A stretch of 64,000 nucleotides of DNA from Sphingomicrobium sp. (lineage in GTDB: Bacteria; Pseudomonadota; Alphaproteobacteria; Sphingomonadales; Sphingomonadaceae), in the NCBI GenBank assembly GCA_036563485.1, contig DATCMI010000001.1, forward strand, positions 580,938 through 644,937, written 5' to 3'. Position numbers and translations under genes: made by a program. The notes under the pieces were generated by a model that worked only from the letters and a program-made list of their open reading frames with translations, was not told the DNA's origin and did not search any database. This document shows positions 55,270 to 64,000 of this stretch, in pieces. The first letter of the stretch is position 1. Each line of letters starts with the position of its first letter.

Positions 55270-55976
55270 AGCAAGCTCGTCGGAGAGTAGCGGGAGTATC
55301 GCCAGAGCAGGCCCTTGGCGAACGGCGCCCACAAGCTCGTCTTCACTCCGGCAAGCCTAAGGAGCTCCGCGACCCAGCTGTTGCACGTGTTGACCACGCT
55401 CGCCTTGCCCGCGGCACGGTAGAATGCGTCGGACGGACCATAGCCGGGGTGGTCGATGCGCTGAGGGCGCCCGCGCTGGTCGAGGGCGAATCCGGCGCGC
55501 ACCGCGGCCCATAAGCGGCGATATTCTTCAGGCCTGAGCTTCACTTGGCGGAAGCGGTCGCTCGCGGGCGCGGGGACGTACTGGACGTGAATGACCTGCT
55601 TGCCGCCGGTGAGGGCAGACCAGACGGTCCGCGGTTTGAGGTCCCACCAGGTCGGCGTTTCCAGATAGACCCGCTCCTCGCCGGCTCCAAACGCCACGAA
55701 ACTCGCGTTTTCGTCGATTGCTTCGAAGTCGCGGCGCGGCAGGAGCTTGGCCCAGCTAAGCCCTTGCGCCTCGATCGGCATGATCAGATCGGTGTGGATC
55801 CCATTATCGATCAGGTAGACCGTCGTGCCTTTGGCCGGTTCGGTCCACCCCCGGTTGACGGGCACCAGCGAGCCGACGAGCGCCGCCAGCAGGTACAGCG
55901 CGACCGGTGCGGAGAGCGCCATGCCGAGGCGGCGAACCCACTTGCGTGCCTTGCCTTTGCGCCGTCGCCGAGCCAC
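55266..55976 (-). CDS. DUF2459 / TIGR02117-family membrane-anchored protein
   Basis: 236 aa. A very basic N-terminus ([15 protein letters not shown]) precedes one membrane helix ([19 protein letters not shown]). The periplasmic domain has [38 protein letters not shown] and the Cys-containing [15 protein letters not shown] near the C-terminus: the DUF2459 pattern, with His and Cys that could form a papain-like site. Function unknown. It converges with hslU, sharing four bases at the stops. Confidence 0.88.
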   Translation of the reverse strand: MARRRRKGKARKWVRRLGMALSAPVALYLLAALVGSLVPVNRGWTEPAKGTTVYLIDNGIHTDLIMPIEAQGLSWAKLLPRRDFEAIDENASFVAFGAGEERVYLETPTWWDLKPRTVWSALTGGKQVIHVQYVPAPASDRFRQVKLRPEEYRRLWAAVRAGFALDQRGRPQRIDHPGYGPSDAFYRAAGKASVVNTCNSWVAELLRLAGVKTSLWAPFAKGLLWRYSRYSPTSLL

Positions 55977-56034
55977 CCGTCCCCCGCTTTGCCTTGCCTT
56001 GCCCAGCCACGCTGCCTAGATGCGCGGCTAATGT

Positions 56035-56111
56035 CGGGGCGTAGCGCAGCCTGGTAGCGCATCACACTGGGGGTGTGGAGGTCGCTGGTTCGAATCCAGT
56101 CGCCCCGACCA
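56035..56111 (+). tRNA. tRNA-Pro (anticodon GGG), CCA encoded
   Basis: CGGGGCG acceptor arm pairs with CGCCCCG; D-arm GCGC/GCGC; anticodon loop CTGGGGG gives anticodon GGG; T-loop TTCGAAT; discriminator A and encoded CCA. Length 77 nt. It lies just upstream of yajC. Confidence 0.96.
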
Positions 56112-56144
56112 TCATCTTTTCAAGTCGAAAGTCAGCCTTCTTCG

Positions 56145-56486
56145 ATGTCCAGCGAACCAATTTTGATGAGCATGGTCCAGGCCGCACCGTCGGACGGCGG
56201 CGTCGCCGCGGGCGTGTTCGGGCTGCTGCCGTGGATCCTGATCTTCGTGATCTTCTATTTCCTGATGATCCGGCCGCAGCAAAAGCGGGTGAAGGAGCAT
56301 CAGGCGGCGATCGCCGCGATCAAGAAAGGCGATGAAGTCGTCACCGGCGGCGGCGTCCGCGGCAAGGTCACCAAGGTTGCCGACGACGAGGTCGAGGTCG
56401 AGATCGCGCAGGGCGTACGGGTTCGAGTCATCAAAGGGACGGTAAGCCAGGTCCTGACGCCGAACACCAAGCCGGCGAACGACTAA
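56145..56486 (+). CDS. yajC: Preprotein translocase accessory subunit YajC
   Basis: 113 aa. A single membrane helix (FGLLPWILIFVIFYFLMI) is followed by RPQQKRVKEHQAAIAAIKKG and the GDEVVTGGGVRGKV domain diagnostic of YajC. It works with SecDF at the inner-membrane translocon. The start is uncertain: ATGs at 56145, 56166 and 56172 are all in frame, and none has a strong ribosome site. First gene of yajC-secD-secF. Confidence 0.95.
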   Translation: MSSEPILMSMVQAAPSDGGVAAGVFGLLPWILIFVIFYFLMIRPQQKRVKEHQAAIAAIKKGDEVVTGGGVRGKVTKVADDEVEVEIAQGVRVRVIKGTVSQVLTPNTKPAND

Positions 56487-56500
56487 GGGAAGTAAGGCTG

Positions 56501-58090
56501 ATGCTCGATTTCCCCCGCTGGAAGATCGCCGCCATCTGGCTGACGATCCTCATCGGCATCTTCTTCGCTCTCCCCAGCCTGCTGCCGTCGCAGGCGCGCA
56601 GCGCGTGGCCGTCCTGGCTTCCTGAAGAACATATCAACCTGGGCCTCGACCTCGCGGGCGGCAGCCAGCTGCTCCTCGAGGCCGATGCGAAGGACGCCGC
56701 CAAGCAGCGCCTCCAGGCGATGGAAGATTCCGTCTCGACCGAGCTCCGCCGCTCGCCGCGGATCGAAGTCGGCGACGTTTCGACCGCTGGCGGGCGCCTG
56801 TCCTTCATGGTCCGCAATCCCCAGCAGGTGGACGCCGCCGTCGAACGGCTGCGGACGCTGACGCGGCCTGTCGGCCTTTCGGGTAGTCGCGACTGGGACG
56901 TGCAGGTGATGGACTCCACCCGCATCGTGCTGATCCCGACGCAGAGCGGATCGGCCACCGCGCTCAAGGATGCGATGACCGTTGCCCGCGACGTGGTCCG
57001 CCGCCGCATCGACCCGCAGGGCACGAAGGAAATCACCGTCATCAACCAGGGCGCGGACCGCATCCTCGTCCAGGTGCCCGGCGTCGAGGATCCCGACGCG
57101 CTCAAGAATTTGATCGGCCAGACCGCCCGGCTCGAGTTCAAGCTGGTCGACCAGTCCGCCGATCCCGTCGAGGTGCAGCAGGGCCGCGCCCCGGCCGGCA
57201 GCCAGGTGCTGCCGATGGCCGACGGTTCCGGCCTGATCGCCGTCAAGCGCCGCGTGATGGTGTCGGGCGAGCAGATCGTCAAAGCCCAGCAGACCTTCGA
57301 CCAGGACGGCCGCGCGGTCGTCTCCATCGGCTTCAATTCCGCCGGTGCCCGCCGCTTCGGGCGCGTCACCCAGGAGAACGTCAACAAGCCGTTTGCGATC
57401 ATCCTGGACGACAAGGTGCTGTCGGCGCCGAACATCAACGAGCCGATCCTTGGCGGTCAGGCGCAGATCATGGGCAATTTCACGGTCGAAAGCGCGAACG
57501 CGCTGGCGATCAGCCTTGCGTCCGGCAAGCTGCCCGTGAAGCTGAACGTGATCGAGGAGCGCACGGTCAGCGCCGAGCTCGGCAAGGATTCGATCGAAAA
57601 GGGCGTCATCGCCAGCGTCGTTGCGACCCTGGCCGTGATCGCCTTCATGCTGATCACTTATGGCCGCTTCGGCGTCTACGCGACCCTGGGCCTGATCGTG
57701 AACGCGCTGCTGATCCTCGGCATCATGGCGATCTTCAACGCATCTTTGACCTTGCCCGGCATCGCGGGCTTCGTGCTGACGATCGGCGCGGCCGTCGACG
57801 CCAACGTGCTGATCAACGAGCGCATCCGCGAAGAGCAAAGGCGAGGGCGGCGGATCATCGACGCCATCGAGACCGGCTACCGCGAAGCGTCCACGGCCAT
57901 CTTTGACGCCAACATCACCAACGTCATCGCTGCTGCCCTGATGTGGTATTTCGGGTCGGGGCCGATCCGCGGCTTCGCGGTCGTGCTGATGATCGGCATC
58001 GTCACCTCGGTGTTCACCGCCGTCAATTTCACGCGGATGCTGGTGGCCCTTTGGGTCCGCGGCACGCGCCCGCGCGAACTGCACATCTAA
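56501..58090 (+). CDS. secD: Protein translocase subunit SecD
   Basis: 529 aa. An N-terminal helix (IAAIWLTILIGIFFALPSLL), a periplasmic P1 domain with HINLGLDLAGGSQLLLE, and a C-terminal five-helix RND-like block including GAAVDANVLINERIREE. It uses the proton gradient to complete protein export through SecYEG. AAGGGAAGTAAGG precedes the ATG. It lies 14 bp after yajC and 12 bp before secF. Confidence 0.97.
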   Translation: MLDFPRWKIAAIWLTILIGIFFALPSLLPSQARSAWPSWLPEEHINLGLDLAGGSQLLLEADAKDAAKQRLQAMEDSVSTELRRSPRIEVGDVSTAGGRLSFMVRNPQQVDAAVERLRTLTRPVGLSGSRDWDVQVMDSTRIVLIPTQSGSATALKDAMTVARDVVRRRIDPQGTKEITVINQGADRILVQVPGVEDPDALKNLIGQTARLEFKLVDQSADPVEVQQGRAPAGSQVLPMADGSGLIAVKRRVMVSGEQIVKAQQTFDQDGRAVVSIGFNSAGARRFGRVTQENVNKPFAIILDDKVLSAPNINEPILGGQAQIMGNFTVESANALAISLASGKLPVKLNVIEERTVSAELGKDSIEKGVIASVVATLAVIAFMLITYGRFGVYATLGLIVNALLILGIMAIFNASLTLPGIAGFVLTIGAAVDANVLINERIREEQRRGRRIIDAIETGYREASTAIFDANITNVIAAALMWYFGSGPIRGFAVVLMIGIVTSVFTAVNFTRMLVALWVRGTRPRELHI

Positions 58091-58102
58091 AGGTCAAGAT
58101 CC

Positions 58103-59056
58103 GTGAAGCTGCTCAAGCTGGTCCCCGACCATACGAACATCAACTTCATGCGCTGGCGCAATCTTGCGCTGGTGCTGTCGATCATCGCCACGATCGCCAG
58201 CCTCGCGCTGGTCGGCGTCAAGGGCCTCAACCTCGGCGTCGACTTCGTCGGCGGCCAGGTGGTGCGCGTGACCTTCGCTCAGCCGGTGAACATTGAAGAC
58301 CTGCGCGGGCGCGTCGACAAGCTCGAGGTCGGCGACGCGAGCATCCAGCAGTTCGGCGACGACCGCACCTACCAGATCCGCCTGCCCAAGCCGGACGGGT
58401 CCGAGGGCGAGGCGGCGGCGATCGTCACCAAAGTTCGCGAGTTCATCCCGCAGGCCTATCCCGGCGCGAAGGTCGGCGCGGGCGAAGCGGTGTCCGGCAA
58501 GGTCAGCGAAGAACTGGCGCGCGACGGCGCACTGTCCATCACGCTCGCGATGATCGGCATCGCCATCTACATCTGGTTCCGCTTCGAATGGCAGTTCGGC
58601 GTCGGCGCGCTGCTCACCCTCTTCCACGACGTGTCGATGACGCTCGGCTTCTTCTCGCTGACCGGGCTTCAGGTCGATCTCAACGTCGTCGCGGCGATCC
58701 TGACCATCGTCGGCTATTCGCTGAACGACACCGTCGTCATCTACGACCGGATACGCGAGAATTTGCGCAAGTACCGGAAGATGGCCATCGTCCCGCTGCT
58801 CAACCTGTCGCTGAACGAGACGCTGTCGCGGACCATCGTCACGTCGCTGTCGATCCTGCTCGCGCTCGGCATGCTGATGATCCTCGGGCCCGACGTCATC
58901 TTCGGGCTGACCATCGCCATCTTCCTCGGCATCTTCATCGGCACCTATTCGTCCATCTACATTTCGTCGCCGGTGCTGGTGTGGCTTGGCGTCAAGCCGG
59001 ACAGCTTCCTGCGGAGCGGCGATGAGAAGGACGAGGCGCAGCCTGAGCCCGCCTAA
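58103..59056 (+). CDS. secF: Protein translocase subunit SecF
   Basis: 317 aa, GTG start. FMRWRNLALVLSIIATIASL (helix 1), LNLGVDFVGGQVVRV, then helices 2-6 with VGYSLNDTVVIYDRIREN, the SecF signature. Partner of SecD in the inner membrane. The C-terminal tail is acidic. The next gene, bamD, starts 91 bp on and may share transcription. Confidence 0.97.
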   Translation: MKLLKLVPDHTNINFMRWRNLALVLSIIATIASLALVGVKGLNLGVDFVGGQVVRVTFAQPVNIEDLRGRVDKLEVGDASIQQFGDDRTYQIRLPKPDGSEGEAAAIVTKVREFIPQAYPGAKVGAGEAVSGKVSEELARDGALSITLAMIGIAIYIWFRFEWQFGVGALLTLFHDVSMTLGFFSLTGLQVDLNVVAAILTIVGYSLNDTVVIYDRIRENLRKYRKMAIVPLLNLSLNETLSRTIVTSLSILLALGMLMILGPDVIFGLTIAIFLGIFIGTYSSIYISSPVLVWLGVKPDSFLRSGDEKDEAQPEPA

Positions 59057-59147
59057 GGCCCGACCTTTCACGAGGTCATTGGCCGTTCATCCAGAGCCTC
59101 CCATCGCCCGCTTGGCGTGCTTCGAAGCCGCCGCTAATGAGGTGCCC

Positions 59148-60035
59148 ATGCTGAAGTTTTCACGTGCCGCCGCTGTCCTCGTCGCCTGCGCCGGCGCGCT
59201 TTCGCTGACCGCCTGCGCGACCGGCCGCAACAGAAGCGACACCGCTTATGTCGCCCGCGACGTCAGCTCGCTTTACACGGCCGCCCAGCGGACGATGGAG
59301 CGCGGCGATTACAAGAAAGCGGCCCAGCTGTTCGAGGAAGTGGAGCGCCAGCATCCTTATTCGGTATGGGCTCGCCGGGCGCAGGTGATGGGCGCCTTCA
59401 ACTATTATCTGGGCGACCAGTACAATGACGCGATCAGCGCCGCGCAGCGCTTCCTGACCATCCACCCCGGCAGCGATGAGGCGCCCTACGCCCAATATCT
59501 GATGGCGATGAGCTATTATAAGCAGATCAACGACGTGACACGCGACCAGACCAGCGCCGAGCAGGCGTCGGCTGCGTTCGGCGAATTGATCCGCCGCTAT
59601 CCGAACACGCGCTACGCGACCGACGCGCGGGCCAAGCTCGACCTCATCAACGACCATCTTGCCGGCCGCGAGATGCAGATCGGCCGCTATTATCAGCGCG
59701 CCGGCGAATGGCTCGCCTCGACCTACCGCTTCCGCACCGTGGTCGACCAATATCAGACCACCAGCCACACGCCCGAAGCGCTCGAGCGCCTGGTCGAATC
59801 TTATCTCTCGCTCGGTATCCCCGGCGAGGCACGCAAGGCTGCCGCGGTGCTGGGCCGCAACTATCCGGACACCTATTGGTACAAGCAGTCGCTCCGGCTG
59901 CTGAAGCAGGAAGAGCAGAAGACCGGCGGCCGCGCCTTCGCCAACAATGGCGAGCCGGTCGGAAGCCCGGTCACCGCACCGGCGGCGGCGCCGGCACCGG
60001 CCAAGGGCAAGAGCCGCACGCGCGCCAAGCCCTAA
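59148..60035 (+). CDS. bamD: Outer-membrane assembly lipoprotein BamD
   Basis: 295 aa. Signal with lipobox LTAC (AGALSLTAC), then TPR-like helices: QRTMERGDYKKAAQLFEEVE, RQHPYSVWARRAQVMGAFNY and QRFLTIHPGSDEAPYAQYLM, the characteristic BamD/ComL arrangement. It is an essential part of the BAM complex that inserts beta-barrel proteins. The C-terminus has an Ala/Pro-rich, basic extension (APAAAPAPAKGKSRTRAKP). The open frame upstream is not used. Confidence 0.95.
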   Translation: MLKFSRAAAVLVACAGALSLTACATGRNRSDTAYVARDVSSLYTAAQRTMERGDYKKAAQLFEEVERQHPYSVWARRAQVMGAFNYYLGDQYNDAISAAQRFLTIHPGSDEAPYAQYLMAMSYYKQINDVTRDQTSAEQASAAFGELIRRYPNTRYATDARAKLDLINDHLAGREMQIGRYYQRAGEWLASTYRFRTVVDQYQTTSHTPEALERLVESYLSLGIPGEARKAAAVLGRNYPDTYWYKQSLRLLKQEEQKTGGRAFANNGEPVGSPVTAPAAAPAPAKGKSRTRAKP

Positions 60036-60092
60036 GCCGCCGATGCACAAGCGGGGCGGGACCGGACACCTGTTTCGCGGACGTCGCCGCCC

Positions 60093-61745
60093 GTGCTGAG
60101 GCAGCTTGCAATCCACAATGTGGTGCTCGTCGAGCGCCTCGAGCTTGAATTCGCGCCCGGATTGGGCGTGCTGACCGGCGAGACGGGCGCCGGCAAGTCG
60201 ATCCTGCTCGACGCATTGGGCCTGGCCCTCGGTGCGCGCGCCGATGCGGCGCTGGTCCGCCAGGGAGCGGCCTCTGCTTCCGTCACCGCCGAGATCGACC
60301 TGCCGCGCGGGCACGCCGTCGAGGCGCTCCTCGAGGACCAGGGGATCGAGGCAGATGAAGGCGAGCCGCTGATCGTCCGCCGAACGCTCAAGAGCGACGG
60401 CGGCAGCCGCGCGTTTGTGGGCGCGGCCAGCGTTCCGGCAGGGCTGCTCCGCGAGGTCGGAAGCCTGGCCGTCGAAATCCATGGACAACATGACGAGCGC
60501 GGACTGCTGAACCCCAAGGGCCATCGGGCGCTGCTCGACGCATTCGCGCGGGTCGATCTGGCCCGTGTCGAGGCGAGCTGGAATGAGGTCGTCAGGCTCG
60601 AGGCCGAGCTGCTGCAGGCTCAAGGTGAACTCGCCGCTGCCGAGCGCGACCGCGAATGGCTCGCCTTTGCGTCGGGCGAAATCGAAGCGCTTGCGCCAGA
60701 GCCAGGCGAAGAAAGCCGGCTAGCCGAGGAACGCGCAGCAATGCAGGCGGGAGCGAAGGCCGGCGAGTCGCTGACCGGGCTCGACGAACTGCTCGGCGGA
60801 TCGGACGGCGCGCTGTCGCTGCTGCGTCAGGCGGCGCGACAGATCGAGCGCGGCGCCGCCGACCACCCGTTGCTCAGCGAAGCGCTGGCCGCCCTCGACC
60901 GATCGTTGATCGAGGCGAGCGAAGCCGAGGAGCGGATCGCCCGCGCAGCCGACGCCCTCGCCTTCGACCCGGCGCGGCTGGAGCAGGTCGAGGCGCGGCT
61001 GTTCGACATTCGCGCGCTCGCCCGCAAGCATCGCGTCGAGCCCGACCAGCTCGCCGACCTTGGCACGCAGATGCAGGCGCAGCTCCAAGCGATCGATGCC
61101 GGCAGTGAAAGGATCGAGGCGCTCGATCGGCAGCTCGCCGAGGCCCGCGAGCATTATGGGCGCGCGGCGGCCGAGCTCAGCGAGGCCCGCCATGCTGCGG
61201 CCGCGCGGCTCGATGCCGCCGTTGCAGAAGAGCTCGCGCCGCTGAAGCTCGATGCCGCGCGTTTCCGGACGGCGATCGCCGAAGCGGAACCCGGCCCGTC
61301 GGGTACCGACCGAGTCGAGTTCGAAGTGTCGACCAACCCGGGCGCGCCGTTCGGCCCGCTGACGAAGATCGCTTCGGGTGGTGAGCTGTCGCGGTTCATC
61401 CTGGCGCTCAAGGTCGCGCTGGCCGAAGCGGGCAGCGCCGCGACGATGATCTTCGACGAGATCGACCGCGGCGTCGGCGGCGCCGTCGCGAGCGCGATCG
61501 GCGAGCGGCTCGCGCGGCTGGCAGCGAAGTCGCAGGTGCTGGTCGTCACTCACTCGCCGCAGGTCGCCGCCCGCGCGGCAACGCACTATCGCATCGAGAA
61601 GAGCCACGGGTCCGACGGCACGCGCACCAGCGTCCGCAAACTATCCGATGATGAGCGGCGCGAGGAGATTGCGCGCATGCTGTCCGGTGCGTCCGTCACC
61701 GATGAAGCGCGCGCCCAGGCCTCGCGCCTGCTCGACGCCGCGTGA
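60093..61745 (+). CDS. recN: DNA repair protein RecN
   Basis: 550 aa, GTG start (MLRQLAIHNVVLVERLELEF). Walker A GVLTGETGAGKSILLDALGL, a long coiled-coil middle, the ABC signature IASGGELSRFILALKVAL and Walker B TMIFDEIDRGVGGAVA: an SMC-like ATPase for double-strand-break repair. It overlaps the DUF1697 gene by 4 bp. bamD-recN-ligA proximity is conserved in alphaproteobacteria. Confidence 0.96.
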   Translation: MLRQLAIHNVVLVERLELEFAPGLGVLTGETGAGKSILLDALGLALGARADAALVRQGAASASVTAEIDLPRGHAVEALLEDQGIEADEGEPLIVRRTLKSDGGSRAFVGAASVPAGLLREVGSLAVEIHGQHDERGLLNPKGHRALLDAFARVDLARVEASWNEVVRLEAELLQAQGELAAAERDREWLAFASGEIEALAPEPGEESRLAEERAAMQAGAKAGESLTGLDELLGGSDGALSLLRQAARQIERGAADHPLLSEALAALDRSLIEASEAEERIARAADALAFDPARLEQVEARLFDIRALARKHRVEPDQLADLGTQMQAQLQAIDAGSERIEALDRQLAEAREHYGRAAAELSEARHAAAARLDAAVAEELAPLKLDAARFRTAIAEAEPGPSGTDRVEFEVSTNPGAPFGPLTKIASGGELSRFILALKVALAEAGSAATMIFDEIDRGVGGAVASAIGERLARLAAKSQVLVVTHSPQVAARAATHYRIEKSHGSDGTRTSVRKLSDDERREEIARMLSGASVTDEARAQASRLLDAA

Positions 61746-62250
61746 CCACGTTCGTCGCGCTGCTGCGCGCGGTGAATGTCGGCGGCCGGCAGCTGAAGAT
61801 GGCCGAGCTCAAGCGCATCGCCGACGAATGCGGGCTCGGATCCCCGCGGACCTACATTGCAAGCGGCAACCTGCTCTTCACCTCGGCCGACGGCGAAGAG
61901 GCGCTAAAGAAGCAGCTTGAGCGCGCGATCACGGCGCATATGGGCAAGACCGTCGAGGTGATGATCCGCACTGCGGCGGAGCTGGCGCAGGTGGTCGAAG
62001 CCAATCCGTTTACGGACGAGCCGGGCAATCGCGTCGCCGCCATCTTCTTCGACCAACAGCCTGGCAGCGAAGCCATCGACGAGGCGAAGAACAGGTCAAA
62101 GGAACGGCTGGCGCGCGGCAAGCGTGAAATCTATGTCCACTATCCCGACGGGCTCGGCGCCTCGAAGCTCCAGCTGGGCACGAAGGCGGCCGGAACGGCC
62201 CGCAACATGAACACGGTCGCCAAGCTCGCCGAGCTTGCAAGGGAGATGTC

Positions 62251-62254
<4 letters not shown>
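61742..62254 (+). CDS. DUF1697-family protein
   Basis: 170 aa. It starts MTTFVALLRAVNVGGRQLKM, the defining DUF1697 opening, with RTYIASGNLLFTS and IYVHYPDGLGASKL. Function unknown. The GTG start overlaps the recN stop (GTGA) and its stop overlaps the next gene (ATGA), so it has been placed between recN and ligA in a coupled operon. Confidence 0.92.

Positions 62255-64000
<1,746 letters not shown>

Noticed and set aside
56483-58084. 533-codon open frame opposite secD
   Set aside because: It is a shadow of secD on the other strand with no motifs.

Overview
The window is a GC-rich stretch of chromosome from an alphaproteobacterium, most likely Sphingomonadaceae. Evidence for this: families typical of the group (a BLUF protein, paralogous PAS hybrid kinases, a TonB-dependent receptor with an OMP beta-barrel, a cyo quinol oxidase, DUF2721 next to glpX and recJ), tight ATGA/GTGA gene overlaps, a perfect EcfG-type (general stress sigma) promoter, and a palindromic repeat of a kind I recall from sphingomonad genomes inserted in frame in a gene. 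The window starts inside a GGDEF-EAL gene and ends inside ligA.

Layout. 1-8.2 kb is a signalling block: a PAS-GGDEF-EAL protein, a NarL-type kinase/regulator pair, an EF-hand protein, a hybrid kinase, a BLUF photoreceptor and a gene with a terminase-small-subunit-like HTH. 8.4-11.6 kb is an AT-richer insertion holding one 1073-aa gene, a calcineurin-like phosphoesterase fused to a NACHT/STAND-like NTPase, which is the best candidate here for an undescribed conflict or defence system. 12-18.6 kb holds lepA, a Met-rich secreted protein and a second hybrid kinase. 18.7-23.4 kb is a five-gene minus-strand operon (SDR, crotonase, acyl-CoA dehydrogenase, RidA, aryl-CoA ligase) resembling the aerobic 2-aminobenzoyl-CoA pathway but without its hydroxylase. 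23.5-26.9 kb is a formaldehyde-detoxification operon (class III alcohol dehydrogenase, S-formylglutathione hydrolase, plus amidotransferase, cupin and VOC proteins). 27-31 kb is cyoABCD.

31-37 kb contains tRNA-Glu, recJ, glpX and several small membrane, lipid or lipoprotein genes. 37-42 kb has a TonB receptor, a glycosyltransferase and a stress-promoter-driven YqcI/YcgG-DUF1989 pair. 42-49 kb has uvrB, a GDSL autotransporter esterase and a third hybrid kinase. 49.2-50.6 kb is a complete phage-type lysis cassette (GH108 endolysin, holin, i-spanin with a nested out-of-frame o-spanin) with no other phage genes beside it. Its upstream region carries a 25-bp motif also present, with identical spacing, before the terminase-like gene 42 kb away. 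This links two phage- or gene-transfer-agent-like genes in one apparent regulon.

50.7-55.3 kb contains hslV and hslU split by two genes, one of which encodes what reads as a circularly permuted D-amino-acid-oxidase-like Tat lipoprotein. 55.3-64 kb is housekeeping: tRNA-Pro, yajC-secD-secF, bamD, recN, DUF1697, dienelactone hydrolase and ligA. Functions are read from motifs by eye; no database search was possible.
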